From contig NZ_JACHXA010000001.1 in assembly GCF_014191775.1 (NCBI RefSeq), positions 558,001 through 622,000 of the forward strand: a stretch of DNA of 64,000 nt, given 5' to 3'. Under the pieces are notes generated by a model. That model searched no databases. It was not told where the DNA came from and worked only from the letters and a program-made list of their open reading frames with translations. The translations under genes were made by a program, and so were the position numbers. Of this stretch, positions 17,231 through 26,479 are shown piece after piece. How positions within the stretch are numbered: the stretch's first letter is position 1; every line of letters starts with the position of its first letter. Origin of the DNA: Limibacillus halophilus (GTDB lineage: Bacteria; Pseudomonadota; Alphaproteobacteria; Kiloniellales; CECT-8803).

Positions 17231-20200
17231 TCAGCCGTCGTTTGGCGGGCCGAACCCACCGCCGCCGGGCGTTTCAATCAGCACACTGTCACCTGCCTTT
17301 ACATCGATATTCTCATTGCCGCCGAACGCTTCGACTGTGCCGTCTGCCCGGATTACACTGTTGCGTCCGCAGGCGCCTGCCTTGCCGCCTTTTAGGCCAT
17401 GTGGAGGAACGATCCGATGGGATGTGAGGGTCGTTGCCGTCATCGGCTCCAGGAAGGTCAAACGACGTCTGACTCCGTCGCCGCCGTGGTATTGCCCTGC
17501 GCCACCGGATCCGCGCCGAATGGAAAACTCTTCCAGGCGAACCGGGAAACGCCATTCCAGGACTTCCGGGTCGGTCATGCGGGTGTTGGTCATATGGGAG
17601 TGAACAGCATCCGTGCCGTTAAACCCCGGACCCGCGCCGGTACCGCCACAGATCGTTTCATAATTTTGTAGCTTCGCGTTACCCCAAACGAAGTTGTTCA
17701 TCGTACCTTGTGACGCAGCCAGAACCCCCAGGGCACTGTAAAGCGCATTGGCGACGGCTTGGCTGACTTCCGTATTGCCTGCGATCACGGCGGCTGGGTA
17801 TTTTGGGTTTATCATCGAGCCTTCAGGGACAATGACGGTCAGGGGGCGGAAGCACCCCTCATTCAGAGGAATGTCCGTGCCCACAAGCGTACGGAACACG
17901 TACAAGACTACGGCGTGGCAGACCGAAAGCGGGGCATTGTAGTTTCCGCTGTCCTGTTCCGAGGTGCCGGTGAAGTCGATGACGGCGGTCCGGTTCTGGC
18001 GATCAACCTTTATATCGACTTTTATCTCCGCGCCGCTGTCCATGGGATACGTGAAATTGCCGTCCTTCAAAGCGCTGATAACGCGCTTTACGGAAATCTC
18101 CGCATTCTCCTGGACGTGGCTCATGTAGGCCAGCACGACGTCCAACCCGAACTGGGCGATCATTTTCCTGATTTCGCGCACGCCGGTTTCATTGGCCGCT
18201 ATTTGAGCGGCTAGATCGGCCATGTTGTCACTCACGTTGCGACAGGGATAGCGCCCCGAACTAAGCAGCGCTCTGGTTTCCTCGCTGCGCAAGCGTCCCT
18301 GGTCGACGAGTTTGAAATTCTGGATCAGCACGCCCTCTTCATCGATGTGGGTGCTGTCTGGAGGCGCAGAGCCTGGTGTGCTACCGCCGATGTCGGCGTG
18401 ATGGCCCCGCGAACCAACATAGAAAAGGATTCTTTCGCCCGCTTCATCAAACACCGGCGTGATGACAGTCACGTCCGGCAAATGTGTACCGCCATTGAAA
18501 GGGTCGTTCAGCATAAACACATCGCCGGGTCTCATCTGCCCCGCATTCTCGCGCAAGACCGTACGGACGGATTCACCCATAGATCCCAGATGAACCGGCA
18601 CGTGTGGGGCGTTGGCGACGAGCCCGCCGTCGGCGTCGAAGAGCGCACAAGAGAAATCAAACCGCTCCTTGATGTTCACCGAGTAAGCGGTGTTCGCCAG
18701 GGTCGCGCCCATCTGATCGGCGATCGACATAAAGAGATTGGAGAAAACCTCCAACATGACAGGGTCTGCCGCGGTACTAATGGATTCAGTGGCTTCAGAC
18801 AGTGTTCGACGGGTTAGTATGAGATTGCCGGTTGCATCGCATGCGCCATCCCAGCCCGCCTCGACAATCGTCGTGGCGATGCTTTCAGAAATCACCGCCG
18901 GGCCGGAGACTTTTTGCCCTGCCAGAAGATCCTCTCGATGGAATACCGGAACAGTGGTCGGCTTGCCGGCAACAGTCATTGTTACCTGATCTGCGGGCGT
19001 CGGGTCAGTGGTGGCACTATCTAGGAGCGGAATCTGAACGCGATCCGTAGAGCCGACGACTTCAACATCCAGCTTGTCGATGATTAGGTCCTGGTTTTCG
19101 CTTGAGAAGCCGAACTGTGCACGGTGAGATATCTCAAATGCTGCGCGCATGGCCTCCCGCGTATCAAGGTTCACGCTCAAGGTGCGGTGTGAGCCAGAGT
19201 AGCGCAGATGTGCGTGTCGCAGGACCTTCATCGCCGCGTCATCAACACCCTGTGCACGCACTTCAGCGCGGGCGTCTTCGATCAAGCCTTCGATGATTGT
19301 GCTTGCTTGGTCCAGATCCTCCAGGGGCCGCTGGAACTGGTGCTGTCGGATGGTGCGGATTTCCGCGAGGCCCATGCCCAATGCTGAAAGCACCCCTGCA
19401 AAAGGGCTGAGAAACACACTGCGCATGCCGAGTGATTCGGCAACCAAACAGGCGTGCTGTCCGCCAGCGCCGCCAAAGCTGTTCAGGGTGTAACGCGTGA
19501 CGTCGTGGCCACGCTGGACCGAGATCTTCTTAATGGCATTGGCCATGTTCTCGACCGCGATGCGCAGAAATCCCTCGGCGAGTTCATAGGGGCTTCTGAG
19601 GGCCTCGCCCGTCTCGGCGGCAATCTCCTTTGCCAGCACCTCAAATTTACGGCGCACGACATCGGCGTCCAGGGGTTGGTCGCCGTTCGGTCCGAACACG
19701 GGAGGAAAATGCGCGGGCTGCAGTTTCCCCAACATGACGTTGCAATCGGTCACCGTTAGGGGGCCGCCGCGTCGATAGCAAGCCGGGCCTGGGTCCGCAC
19801 CGGCACTCCCCGGGCCAACCTGAAAGCGTCCATCTCGGAACTGTAGGATCGAGCCGCCACCCGAAGCGACGGTATGGATGTCCATCATTGGCGCTCGCAG
19901 CCGTACGCCTGCGATTTCTGTTTCAAAGCTGCGCTCGAACGTGCCGCCGAAATGGCAAACGTCGGTCGAGGTCCCGCCCATATCAAAACCGATTATCTTC
20001 TCAAAGCCTGCTTTGCGGGCGGTTTCGACCATACCGACCACGCCGCCTGCCGGACCCGACAGGATCGCATCCTTGCCTTGGAAGAAAGCGGCGTCGCTAA
20101 GCCCACCATTGGACTGCATGAACAACAGCTGCTCGCAGCCGCCGCTTTTTGCGTCGAGAGCGTCACTGACAAGCGCAACATAGCGCCGCAGTATTGGGCT

Positions 20201-20851
20201 GAGATAAGCATCTGCGACAGCAGTATCCGCGCGTCCAACCAGTTTCATCAGCGGACTTGCATCGGCACTGACGGTTATCTGCGTGAAGCCGATCCGTGCA
20301 GCGATTTCCGCCACCTGGGTTTCGTGGACAGGATTGCGATAGCTGTGCAGCAAAGCGATTGCGACGGCGCGAATACCATCGTCATAGGCAGACTGCAGAT
20401 CCGCGGCAACAGCCTCCGCTTCGAGTGGGCGTAATACAGACCCGTCGGCAGCGAGGCGCTCCGGCACCTCGATCGCGCGTTCATAGAGCAGTTCGGGCAG
20501 CTGGATGTTGAGGTCGAAGATCTTCGGGCGGTTCTGATAACCGATCCGCTGCAGATCTTTGAAGCCCTGCGTAATGGCTAACAGCGTGCGTTCACCTTTG
20601 CGTTCCAAAAGGGCATTGGTCGCCACGGTCGTACCCATCTTGACGGCACGAATCGTGCCGGCGGGAATGGGTTCGCCCGGTGCAATTCCAAGAATACTGC
20701 GAACACCAAATACGGCAGCGTCTTCGTAGCGCTCCGGGTTTGTGGACAGGAACTTTTGGCTGGTCAACGATCCGTCCGGGTGCTTGGCGACTATGTCGGT
20801 GAAGGTGCCGCCACGGTCGACCCAAAACTGCCATTGACCGCTGGTGCTCAT
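17231..20851 (-). CDS. Fused HyuA-HyuB hydantoinase/5-oxoprolinase
   Basis: This 1206-residue ATP-dependent lactam or hydantoin hydrolase has the HyuA (ATPase/kinase-like) and HyuB halves in one chain, as in eukaryotic-type 5-oxoprolinase. HyuA covers about residues 1-680: FWVDRGGTFTDIV (9-21), MGTTVATNALLERKGERT, FDMGGTSTDVCHF and ACYRRGGPLTVTDCNVMLG. HyuB covers about 700-1206: NDPFNGGTHLPDVTVITPVF and GSRGHHADIGG, the metal site. The HFPPVFGPNGDQPLD stretch is close to 5-oxoprolinase. An operator-like palindrome lies in its promoter (20901-20913) and is shared with the Liv transporter, Mo-hydroxylase and ligase units. 5-Oxoproline or a related cyclic amide is the likely kind of substrate. 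Confidence 0.88.
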   Translation of the reverse strand: MSTSGQWQFWVDRGGTFTDIVAKHPDGSLTSQKFLSTNPERYEDAAVFGVRSILGIAPGEPIPAGTIRAVKMGTTVATNALLERKGERTLLAITQGFKDLQRIGYQNRPKIFDLNIQLPELLYERAIEVPERLAADGSVLRPLEAEAVAADLQSAYDDGIRAVAIALLHSYRNPVHETQVAEIAARIGFTQITVSADASPLMKLVGRADTAVADAYLSPILRRYVALVSDALDAKSGGCEQLLFMQSNGGLSDAAFFQGKDAILSGPAGGVVGMVETARKAGFEKIIGFDMGGTSTDVCHFGGTFERSFETEIAGVRLRAPMMDIHTVASGGGSILQFRDGRFQVGPGSAGADPGPACYRRGGPLTVTDCNVMLGKLQPAHFPPVFGPNGDQPLDADVVRRKFEVLAKEIAAETGEALRSPYELAEGFLRIAVENMANAIKKISVQRGHDVTRYTLNSFGGAGGQHACLVAESLGMRSVFLSPFAGVLSALGMGLAEIRTIRQHQFQRPLEDLDQASTIIEGLIEDARAEVRAQGVDDAAMKVLRHAHLRYSGSHRTLSVNLDTREAMRAAFEISHRAQFGFSSENQDLIIDKLDVEVVGSTDRVQIPLLDSATTDPTPADQVTMTVAGKPTTVPVFHREDLLAGQKVSGPAVISESIATTIVEAGWDGACDATGNLILTRRTLSEATESISTAADPVMLEVFSNLFMSIADQMGATLANTAYSVNIKERFDFSCALFDADGGLVANAPHVPVHLGSMGESVRTVLRENAGQMRPGDVFMLNDPFNGGTHLPDVTVITPVFDEAGERILFYVGSRGHHADIGGSTPGSAPPDSTHIDEEGVLIQNFKLVDQGRLRSEETRALLSSGRYPCRNVSDNMADLAAQIAANETGVREIRKMIAQFGLDVVLAYMSHVQENAEISVKRVISALKDGNFTYPMDSGAEIKVDIKVDRQNRTAVIDFTGTSEQDSGNYNAPLSVCHAVVLYVFRTLVGTDIPLNEGCFRPLTVIVPEGSMINPKYPAAVIAGNTEVSQAVANALYSALGVLAASQGTMNNFVWGNAKLQNYETICGGTGAGPGFNGTDAVHSHMTNTRMTDPEVLEWRFPVRLEEFSIRRGSGGAGQYHGGDGVRRRLTFLEPMTATTLTSHRIVPPHGLKGGKAGACGRNSVIRADGTVEAFGGNENIDVKAGDSVLIETPGGGGFGPPNDG

Positions 20852-20895
20852 TATTAATCTCCTGTCACGTTGTGTACCGCCTGCCGCATTGACGA

Positions 20896-20927
20896 ATTAT
20901 ATACACGAAGTATTATATTAATGGCAA
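20896..20927 (-). promoter_or_regulatory. Promoter and ATACA-N3-type operator of the HyuA-HyuB gene
   Basis: The palindrome ATACACGAAGTAT (20901-20913, one mismatch from perfect) lies between a -35-like TTGCCA (complement of 20922-20927) and -10-like TATATA/TATAAT (complement of 20896-20903) pointing to the HyuA-HyuB gene. A repressor bound there would cover the promoter. Confidence 0.55.
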
Positions 20928-20997
20928 TGAAATTCCAAACCTCTTAGGCATGATTTTGCCCATTCGATTGTTCTTGCATTCATGCAGGCTTAATAAT

Positions 20998-21010
20998 ATA
21001 CAGATTGTAT
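20998..21010. promoter_or_regulatory. ATACA-N3-TGTAT operator before the quinone oxidoreductase gene
   Basis: The perfect inverted repeat ATACA-GAT-TGTAT lies 21 bases before the start codon at 21032, next to a -10-like TATATT. It matches the sites at 22531 and 31592 in both arms. Confidence 0.6.
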
Positions 21011-21031
21011 ATTTATGAGGAGAATTTTGCA

Positions 21032-22045
21032 ATGAAAGCTTACGAGCTGACGGAATATGGGCCTCCATCGTCCCACGGCCTGGGCGAGGTGGCGCGCCCT
21101 GAGGTCGTTGCAGGAGAGGTCCTTATTCGTGTTGAGGCGATCGGCCTGAACTATCCCGACGCGCTCATGGTGCAAGGAAAGTATCAGAAACGGCCCAACC
21201 CGCCCTTCGTTCCGGGCCGCGACTGTGCCGGAACGGTCGTCGCCGTCGGCGATGGCGTGGATTCAGTTGCACCAGGCGATGCTGTAGTTGCGCAAGTATT
21301 CTCTGGCGCCTTCGCCGAGTTCGTTGCTGCGCCGTTGGAGCGTGTCTTCAAGCGGCCTGATGGTGTTTCCTCGGTCGAGGGAGCAGGTGCCATTACGGTT
21401 TTCAACACCGCATATGTCGCCGTGGTGATCCGAGCCAACGTGCGTGCGGGGGAGCGGGTCGTTGTAACTGGTGCGGCGGGTGGTGTAGGGGCGGCAGCCG
21501 TGCAGCTGGCAAAAGCGCGCGGCGCAGAAGTTGTCGGCATTGTCTCGACTGATGCCAAGGCTGAGCGCGTCCGCGCGCTTGGGGTCGACCACGTGGTTAT
21601 TGTGAGCGATGCGACCGAAGACGGCTTGAAGAATTTGTTCAAGACCGAGGTTCGGGGCCTTTGGCCGGACGGGCGTGGGGTAAACGTGGTCGTCGACACC
21701 GTTGGCGGGCATATGTTCACCGCCGGGTTGCGCGGGTTGGGCTTCGCCGGACGTATGATCGTTGTCGGTTTTGCTTCGGGTGATATCCCCGCAGCGAAGA
21801 CCAACTACCTGCTCTACAACAACCTGTCAGTCATGGGCGCTCCGCTCGATATTCACTTCGCCGAATCACTATCGGAGATTCGAGAGGGCACGGACTGGTG
21901 GTTGTCATTGATGGCAAGCGGTCGCTGTAAGGCTAATGTTGAGAAGACGGTCCCCTTCGACGAACTGATGGACGGCCTCCAGGCTCTTCTGGACCGGACT
22001 GCTATCGGCAAGACCGTCGTCACATTGGATACTTCTGCAACATGA
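21032..22045 (+). CDS. Zinc-type alcohol dehydrogenase / NADPH:quinone oxidoreductase-like
   Basis: This 337-residue medium-chain dehydrogenase of the quinone oxidoreductase branch has the N-terminal GroES-like domain (GLNYPDALMVQGKYQKRPNPPFVPGRD) and a Rossmann domain with VVTGAAGGVGAAAVQLAKARGAEVVG. The structural-zinc cysteine cluster of true alcohol dehydrogenases is missing, as usual for QOR. Family members reduce quinones, enones or acryloyl-CoA. The ATG at 21032 follows GAGGAG (21017-21022); an upstream TTG is rejected. The gene overlaps the thioesterase by four bases, and the operator at 20998 places it in the Liv/Mo-hydroxylase regulon. Confidence 0.88.
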   Translation: MKAYELTEYGPPSSHGLGEVARPEVVAGEVLIRVEAIGLNYPDALMVQGKYQKRPNPPFVPGRDCAGTVVAVGDGVDSVAPGDAVVAQVFSGAFAEFVAAPLERVFKRPDGVSSVEGAGAITVFNTAYVAVVIRANVRAGERVVVTGAAGGVGAAAVQLAKARGAEVVGIVSTDAKAERVRALGVDHVVIVSDATEDGLKNLFKTEVRGLWPDGRGVNVVVDTVGGHMFTAGLRGLGFAGRMIVVGFASGDIPAAKTNYLLYNNLSVMGAPLDIHFAESLSEIREGTDWWLSLMASGRCKANVEKTVPFDELMDGLQALLDRTAIGKTVVTLDTSAT

Positions 22046-22491
22046 CGCATTCACCGAGTCCATCATTGGGCTGGGTACAGGAGCAAGGTGTGCCAGATCT
22101 CACGGCTCTGGAGTTCACGCCGTTCCGTGGCGACGACGCCCTGCTCAACATGCTCGGGACGCTGACCATGGCGCGGTTCGACCTGGGAGTCGTCTTGCGT
22201 TTGGTGACGAATGCCAGCACGGCCAACGCCGCCGGTTTCGTTCATGGCGGCGCTTTTTCGGCCGTGACGGACGTGGCGATGTTCGAAGTTGCGAAGGCAC
22301 ATTTTGGTACTTGCGTGACGATCTCCCAGGACATGCAGTTTCTGCGCGCGACGAAGCCGGGGTCGGTCTTGCAGGCCGTTGCCCGGGCGAAGCGTTTAGG
22401 CCGCCGCATGGCCTTTTGCACAGCCGATGTTTTTGAAGGGGCCGCATGCCTCGCGGCGGCGAACGCTGTGTTCGCGAAGGTCGGTTCCTAG
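22042..22491 (+). CDS. PaaI/YdiI-type hotdog thioesterase
   Basis: This 149-residue hotdog-fold acyl-CoA thioesterase has the motif GFVHGGAFSAVTDVAMF (residues 64-80), the HGG signature of the PaaI group, and ends in AACLAAANAVF. It is coupled to the oxidoreductase by an ATGA overlap. In the same regulon are an acyl-CoA ligase and an alpha/beta hydrolase, so it may release CoA from a pathway intermediate or clear dead-end thioesters. Confidence 0.83.
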   Translation: MTHSPSPSLGWVQEQGVPDLTALEFTPFRGDDALLNMLGTLTMARFDLGVVLRLVTNASTANAAGFVHGGAFSAVTDVAMFEVAKAHFGTCVTISQDMQFLRATKPGSVLQAVARAKRLGRRMAFCTADVFEGAACLAAANAVFAKVGS

Positions 22492-22517
22492 GCTCGGTGC
22501 AGGGCGGCACGAGCAGC

Positions 22518-22546
22518 TTTACAGATTAATATACATATTGTATTAT
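22518..22546 (+). promoter_or_regulatory. Promoter with ATACA-N3-TGTAT operator for the Liv-type operon
   Basis: TTTACA (22518-22523), a 17-base spacer and TATTAT (22541-22546) make a good sigma-70 promoter. The perfect palindrome ATACA-TAT-TGTAT (22531-22543) sits in the spacer and over the -10 box, the usual place for a repressor site. Confidence 0.65.
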
Positions 22547-22576
22547 AACAATCAGTCAAACAGGGGAGTACCGAAT

Positions 22577-23764
22577 ATGAAGAAAACAGTGCGTATGGCC
22601 TTCGCCGCCGCGGCAACCGTCCTAACCTTGGGTGGTAGTCATGTGTTGGCGCAGGATCAAGATCCGGTGAAGGTAGGGTTCGTTCTGTCGCTTTCAGGCC
22701 CGGGCGCCGTCATCGGCCTGGACATGCAGCGCGGTGCAGAGTTGGCAATTGAAGAGCTGGGCGGCACCATCGGTGGTCGTGCGGCCGAGTTTATTTTTGA
22801 AGACGATCAACGTAAGCCTGATGTCGGAAAGCAAGCTGCTGAACGCTTGGTGCAGTCAGAAAAGGTCGATGTCGTTGTAGGGGCATCGTTCTCGAACGTG
22901 ATGATGGCCATCCATCGTCCGGTTACGCGTGCCAAAACGCTTCTGCTGTCTCCAAACCCTGCTCCGGCCCCCTTGGCTGGCGAAGACTGCTCACCTTACT
23001 ATTTCGCCGTTCCCTTCCAGAACGACCAGCCGGCGGAGGCAATCGGCATTCATCTGAATAACATCGGTGTCAAAACCGCGTTCATCTTGGCGCCGAATTA
23101 CCAAGCGGGACGGGATCTGCTGGCCGGCTTCAAGCGCCATTTCAAAGGCGAGCTCGTCGGTGAAATCTACACGCCGCTTGAGCAGACCGATTTCTCGGCT
23201 GAGCTGACGGAAATTCGCTCGGCCAACCCGGAGGCAGTGTTCATCTTCTACCCGGGCGGCCTTGGAATCCAATTCGTCAAGCAATACTCGCAAGCGGGTC
23301 TCAAGGACTCCATTCCCCTGCATTCCGCTTTCACGGTTGGCGGCGCGACGTTGGAGGCTATTGGCGAAGACGGTCTCGGCGTCACCAGCGGGTCGCAGTG
23401 GGCTTACGACCTGCCGAACGAGGCCAACAAGGCTTTCGTTGCGGCCTATCGGGCCAAGTACAACGGTATCCCGTCGGAATTTGCCGCTCAGGCTTATGAC
23501 ACTATTCGCCTGATCGATAGTGCAGCAAAGGCCGTTGGCGGCAAGGTGGAGGATACCGACGCGATGGCTGCGGCAATCAAGTCGGCAAACTTTGAATCGG
23601 TTCGCGGTAGTTTCAGTTTTAACCGCAACAACCACCCGATCCACAACATGTACCTGCTCGTTGTGAAGAAGAACGATGCGGGCGAGTTGGTGGCATCGGC
23701 TGACAGTCTCATCGTAAAGGATATGCCCGACGCGTATGTCGACGCCTGTCCAATGGGTAAGTAA
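22577..23764 (+). CDS. Branched-chain-type ABC transporter, substrate-binding protein
   Basis: This periplasmic binding protein (395 residues) of the LivK/Peripla_BP_6 family begins with a Sec signal peptide (MKKTVRMAFAAAATVLTLGGSHVLAQ). The mature part starts DPVKVGFVLSLSGPGAVIG, and the GADVVVGASFSN-like hinge is seen as VDVVVGASFSNVMMAI. The ATG at 22577 follows AGGGGAG. A hairpin between this gene and the permease (23777-23803) may raise the level of the binding protein. The family binds amino acids, amides, urea or aromatic acids; the regulon suggests a lactam or N-heterocyclic ligand. Confidence 0.9.
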   Translation: MKKTVRMAFAAAATVLTLGGSHVLAQDQDPVKVGFVLSLSGPGAVIGLDMQRGAELAIEELGGTIGGRAAEFIFEDDQRKPDVGKQAAERLVQSEKVDVVVGASFSNVMMAIHRPVTRAKTLLLSPNPAPAPLAGEDCSPYYFAVPFQNDQPAEAIGIHLNNIGVKTAFILAPNYQAGRDLLAGFKRHFKGELVGEIYTPLEQTDFSAELTEIRSANPEAVFIFYPGGLGIQFVKQYSQAGLKDSIPLHSAFTVGGATLEAIGEDGLGVTSGSQWAYDLPNEANKAFVAAYRAKYNGIPSEFAAQAYDTIRLIDSAAKAVGGKVEDTDAMAAAIKSANFESVRGSFSFNRNNHPIHNMYLLVVKKNDAGELVASADSLIVKDMPDAYVDACPMGK

Positions 23765-23776
23765 TCAGGCAAGGTG

Positions 23777-23803
23777 CTGGCGTGGCCTTTCGGGCCGCGC
23801 CAG
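23777..23803 (+). promoter_or_regulatory. Intercistronic hairpin after the binding-protein gene
   Basis: CTGGCG-T-GGCC, loop TTTCG, GGCC-G-CGCCAG forms an 11-pair stem (one G-U) with no T run after it. Such hairpins protect the upstream mRNA, which would favour more binding protein than permease. Confidence 0.5.
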
Positions 23804-23833
23804 TCCGCCTCCAACGGGCCCGGGGACAGAACG

Positions 23834-24757
23834 ATGTTCGAATTGATCGCGGAACAACTGCTAAACGGCCTCCAATACGGCATCCTTTTGTTTCTCATTG
23901 CGGCCGGCCTGACATTGATCTTCGGCGTTATGGACTTCATCAACCTGTCGCACGGGTCAATGTTTATGATGGGGGCCTATTTTTCGATCCTGGCGCAAAA
24001 ACTAACCGGTAATTTCCTTGTTGCCGTGCTTCTTGCCGGTGCTGGCGTCTTCGCGCTGGGCATGCTGATAGAGGTGCTGCTTGCTCGTCGCTTGTATGCA
24101 AGAAGCCATCTGGATCAGGTGCTCGTGACCTATGGCCTGATTTTGTTGGCGAACGAGTCGGTCTCCACTATCTGGGGTTCTGTGCCATTGTATTCCGGCT
24201 TGCCGGAAATCTTGTCCGGCCATATCACCCTTCCATTAGGCATCCCATATCCGGCCTATCGGCTTGTCGTGATAGGCGCCGGTTTTACTATCGCCATCGC
24301 GCTGTTTTTGCTCATTCAACGAACCCGGATCGGCATGTTGGTGCGTGCCGGAGCGACCCACCGTACGATGGTGTCGGTGATGGGGGTCAATATTGGGTTC
24401 CTGTTTGCCGCAGTTTTCGCGCTTGGCGCACTTCTGGCCGGTCTGGCGGGTGCTTTGGCTGGCCCTTTGCTCTCGGTCCAGCCTGGGATGGGGGAAACCG
24501 TGTTGATTCTATCCTTTGTCGTGGTCGTGATCGGCGGATTGGGCTCTATCAAGGGGGCGTTCCTGGCGGCAATCATCGTTGGCCTGCTTGACACAATGGG
24601 GCGCGCATTTCTGCGCGATCTTCTTTCATCGATTTTTTCGCCGTCAGTCGCCAGCGACACCGGGCCAGCGCTGGCTTCGATGCTGGTTTACATACTGATG
24701 GCGTTGGTGCTGTTTTTCCGCCCAGAGGGTCTCATCCCCATGCAAAAGCGAGCCTGA
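23834..24757 (+). CDS. Branched-chain-type ABC transporter permease (LivH family)
   Basis: This 307-residue integral membrane protein has about eight hydrophobic helices. It starts MFELIAEQLLNGLQYGILLFLIAAGLTLIFGVMDFINLSHGS, the LivH hallmark. The EAA-like loop is ALGALLAGLAGALAGPL. The ATG at 23834 is chosen over an upstream start because family similarity begins there. It stops just before the LivM-like gene (GTG at 24762). Confidence 0.9.
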   Translation: MFELIAEQLLNGLQYGILLFLIAAGLTLIFGVMDFINLSHGSMFMMGAYFSILAQKLTGNFLVAVLLAGAGVFALGMLIEVLLARRLYARSHLDQVLVTYGLILLANESVSTIWGSVPLYSGLPEILSGHITLPLGIPYPAYRLVVIGAGFTIAIALFLLIQRTRIGMLVRAGATHRTMVSVMGVNIGFLFAAVFALGALLAGLAGALAGPLLSVQPGMGETVLILSFVVVVIGGLGSIKGAFLAAIIVGLLDTMGRAFLRDLLSSIFSPSVASDTGPALASMLVYILMALVLFFRPEGLIPMQKRA

Positions 24758-24761
24758 GCCA

Positions 24762-25721
24762 GTGTCCTTTATTCGCACCTACGGGAATATCCTGACGCTG
24801 GCGCTCGCGGTCGCTATCGGCCCGATTGTTGCCATCACGATGAATGACCCATATTTGCTTTCAACCTTTGAGCGGATTCTCATTATCGCGGTCGCGGCCG
24901 CCAGTTTGAACATGATACTGGGGTTCGGTGGGATGGTCAGCTTTGGCCACGCCGTATTTCTGGGTGTGGGCGCTTATGCCACCGGATTGATGGCCAATGC
25001 CGGATTGACCAGTCTGCTCGTTCAGCTTCCAGTCGTCATCGTCGCATCCGCGTTCATTGCTCTGTTCATCGGCGCAATAGCGCTTCGTACGACTGGCATC
25101 TACTTCATCATGATCACCCTGGCGCTGGCGCAGATCTTCTATTACATCGCGGTCAGCTCCTCCAGTTTCGGTGGGGACGACGGTATGGTGATCTATGAGC
25201 GTACGACTCTAGGTGGTTTCTACGACCCCTTTGATAACTATCAGTTTTATGGTTTCGTCGCTGCGGTCGCCGTCGTATTGATCCTTTCGATCAATCATCT
25301 TGTTGGCTCAGAGTTCGGACAACGCCTCGTGGCTTGCCGTGAAAACCCTGCACGGGCAGAGGCGTTGGGGTTGAACACATTTGGCATTCGCTTGACGGCG
25401 TTTGTAATTGCGGGCGTGTTCTGTGGTCTTGCCGGGTTCCTGCTGGCCAACCAGAGCGAATTCGCTACGCCGGGCTATGCTAACTGGCAGCGCTCGGGCG
25501 AGCTTCTAGCAATCGTTATTCTGGGTGGGGTTGGCGCACGAAGTGGGCCGGTGCTGGGGGCTTTCGTGTTCATTTGGCTTGAGCATGCCCTGTCCGGCTG
25601 GACCACGCATTGGGCGGCGATTTTCGGGCCCTTATTGATCCTCTCCGTGTTGTTCTTCCGCGGTGGCCTGGCGAGCATCGGCACTTACTTGGGCAATCTG
25701 CGCGGGGAGCGGGCTAGATGA
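24762..25721 (+). CDS. Branched-chain-type ABC transporter permease (LivM family)
   Basis: This 319-residue membrane protein is of the LivM family. Recognisable parts are SLNMILGFGGMVSFGHAVFLGVGAYATG and ITLALAQIFYYIA in the first half, and the cytoplasmic coupling loop ENPARAEALGLNTFGIRLTAFVIAGVFCGLAGFLLA. It begins with GTG, four bases after the LivH-like stop codon, and overlaps the next gene by four bases (ATGA). It pairs with the LivH-like protein to form the import channel. Confidence 0.9.
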   Translation: MSFIRTYGNILTLALAVAIGPIVAITMNDPYLLSTFERILIIAVAAASLNMILGFGGMVSFGHAVFLGVGAYATGLMANAGLTSLLVQLPVVIVASAFIALFIGAIALRTTGIYFIMITLALAQIFYYIAVSSSSFGGDDGMVIYERTTLGGFYDPFDNYQFYGFVAAVAVVLILSINHLVGSEFGQRLVACRENPARAEALGLNTFGIRLTAFVIAGVFCGLAGFLLANQSEFATPGYANWQRSGELLAIVILGGVGARSGPVLGAFVFIWLEHALSGWTTHWAAIFGPLLILSVLFFRGGLASIGTYLGNLRGERAR

Positions 25722-26479
25722 GCTCGGCTCTGATCCTGGATGGCATTTCCAAGAGCTTCGGCGGTATTCACGCGCTGAGTAAGGTGTCTTTCACGCTCAA
25801 GACTGGCGGTATTCACGCGTTGATCGGACCCAATGGCGCAGGCAAGACGACACTTGTCAGTACGATATCGGGCGCTTTGACACCGGACACAGGAACGGTG
25901 AGGTTGGGTGAACGCCTACTGAACGGCCTGTCCGTTCACGAACGATCGCGGCTCGGCCTATCGCGAACCTATCAGTTGACCTCGTTGTTCTCGAACATCA
26001 CGGTGCGAGAGAACTTGGCGTTGAGTTTGGCGGCTCGCGAGACACCGGGGCTCACGTTCGGACAAATGGCCCGCCGGCATTCGGCCAAGCGGTTTGCCCA
26101 TCAGATCGATCAGGCGCTGGAGGATTTTGGGCTACAGGAAAAGGCGGACGCGAACCCCGCAGTACTGTCCCACGGGGATCGCCGTCGGCTGGAGCTCGCG
26201 ATGGCTATTATCACCGAGCCCAAGGTTCTTCTGCTCGATGAACCGCTGGCCGGGCTTAGTAGCGCCGATGCCGAAACACTGGTGCATTTGATCGAAACCC
26301 GTTTACGAGGCGACGTGCCAATTCTCTTGATCGAGCACGATATGGAGGCCGTATTCAATCTGGCCGACGACATCACGGTCCTGGTCAATGGCGAGGTTCT
26401 TAAATCCGGAACGCCGGATGAAGTGCGTGCTTCCAGCGAAGTGCAGGCTGCATACCTGTCGGAGGATGACGATTTCTGA
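25718..26479 (+). CDS. Branched-chain-type ABC transporter ATPase (LivG family)
   Basis: This 253-residue ATPase has Walker A GPNGAGKTT (about residues 37-45), a signature motif changed to LSHGDRRRLELAMA (typical of LivG) and Walker B VLLLDEPLAGL with the H-loop in LLIEHDMEAVF. It overlaps the upstream permease (ATGA) and the downstream LivF-like gene by one base. Confidence 0.9.
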   Translation: MSSALILDGISKSFGGIHALSKVSFTLKTGGIHALIGPNGAGKTTLVSTISGALTPDTGTVRLGERLLNGLSVHERSRLGLSRTYQLTSLFSNITVRENLALSLAARETPGLTFGQMARRHSAKRFAHQIDQALEDFGLQEKADANPAVLSHGDRRRLELAMAIITEPKVLLLDEPLAGLSSADAETLVHLIETRLRGDVPILLIEHDMEAVFNLADDITVLVNGEVLKSGTPDEVRASSEVQAAYLSEDDDF

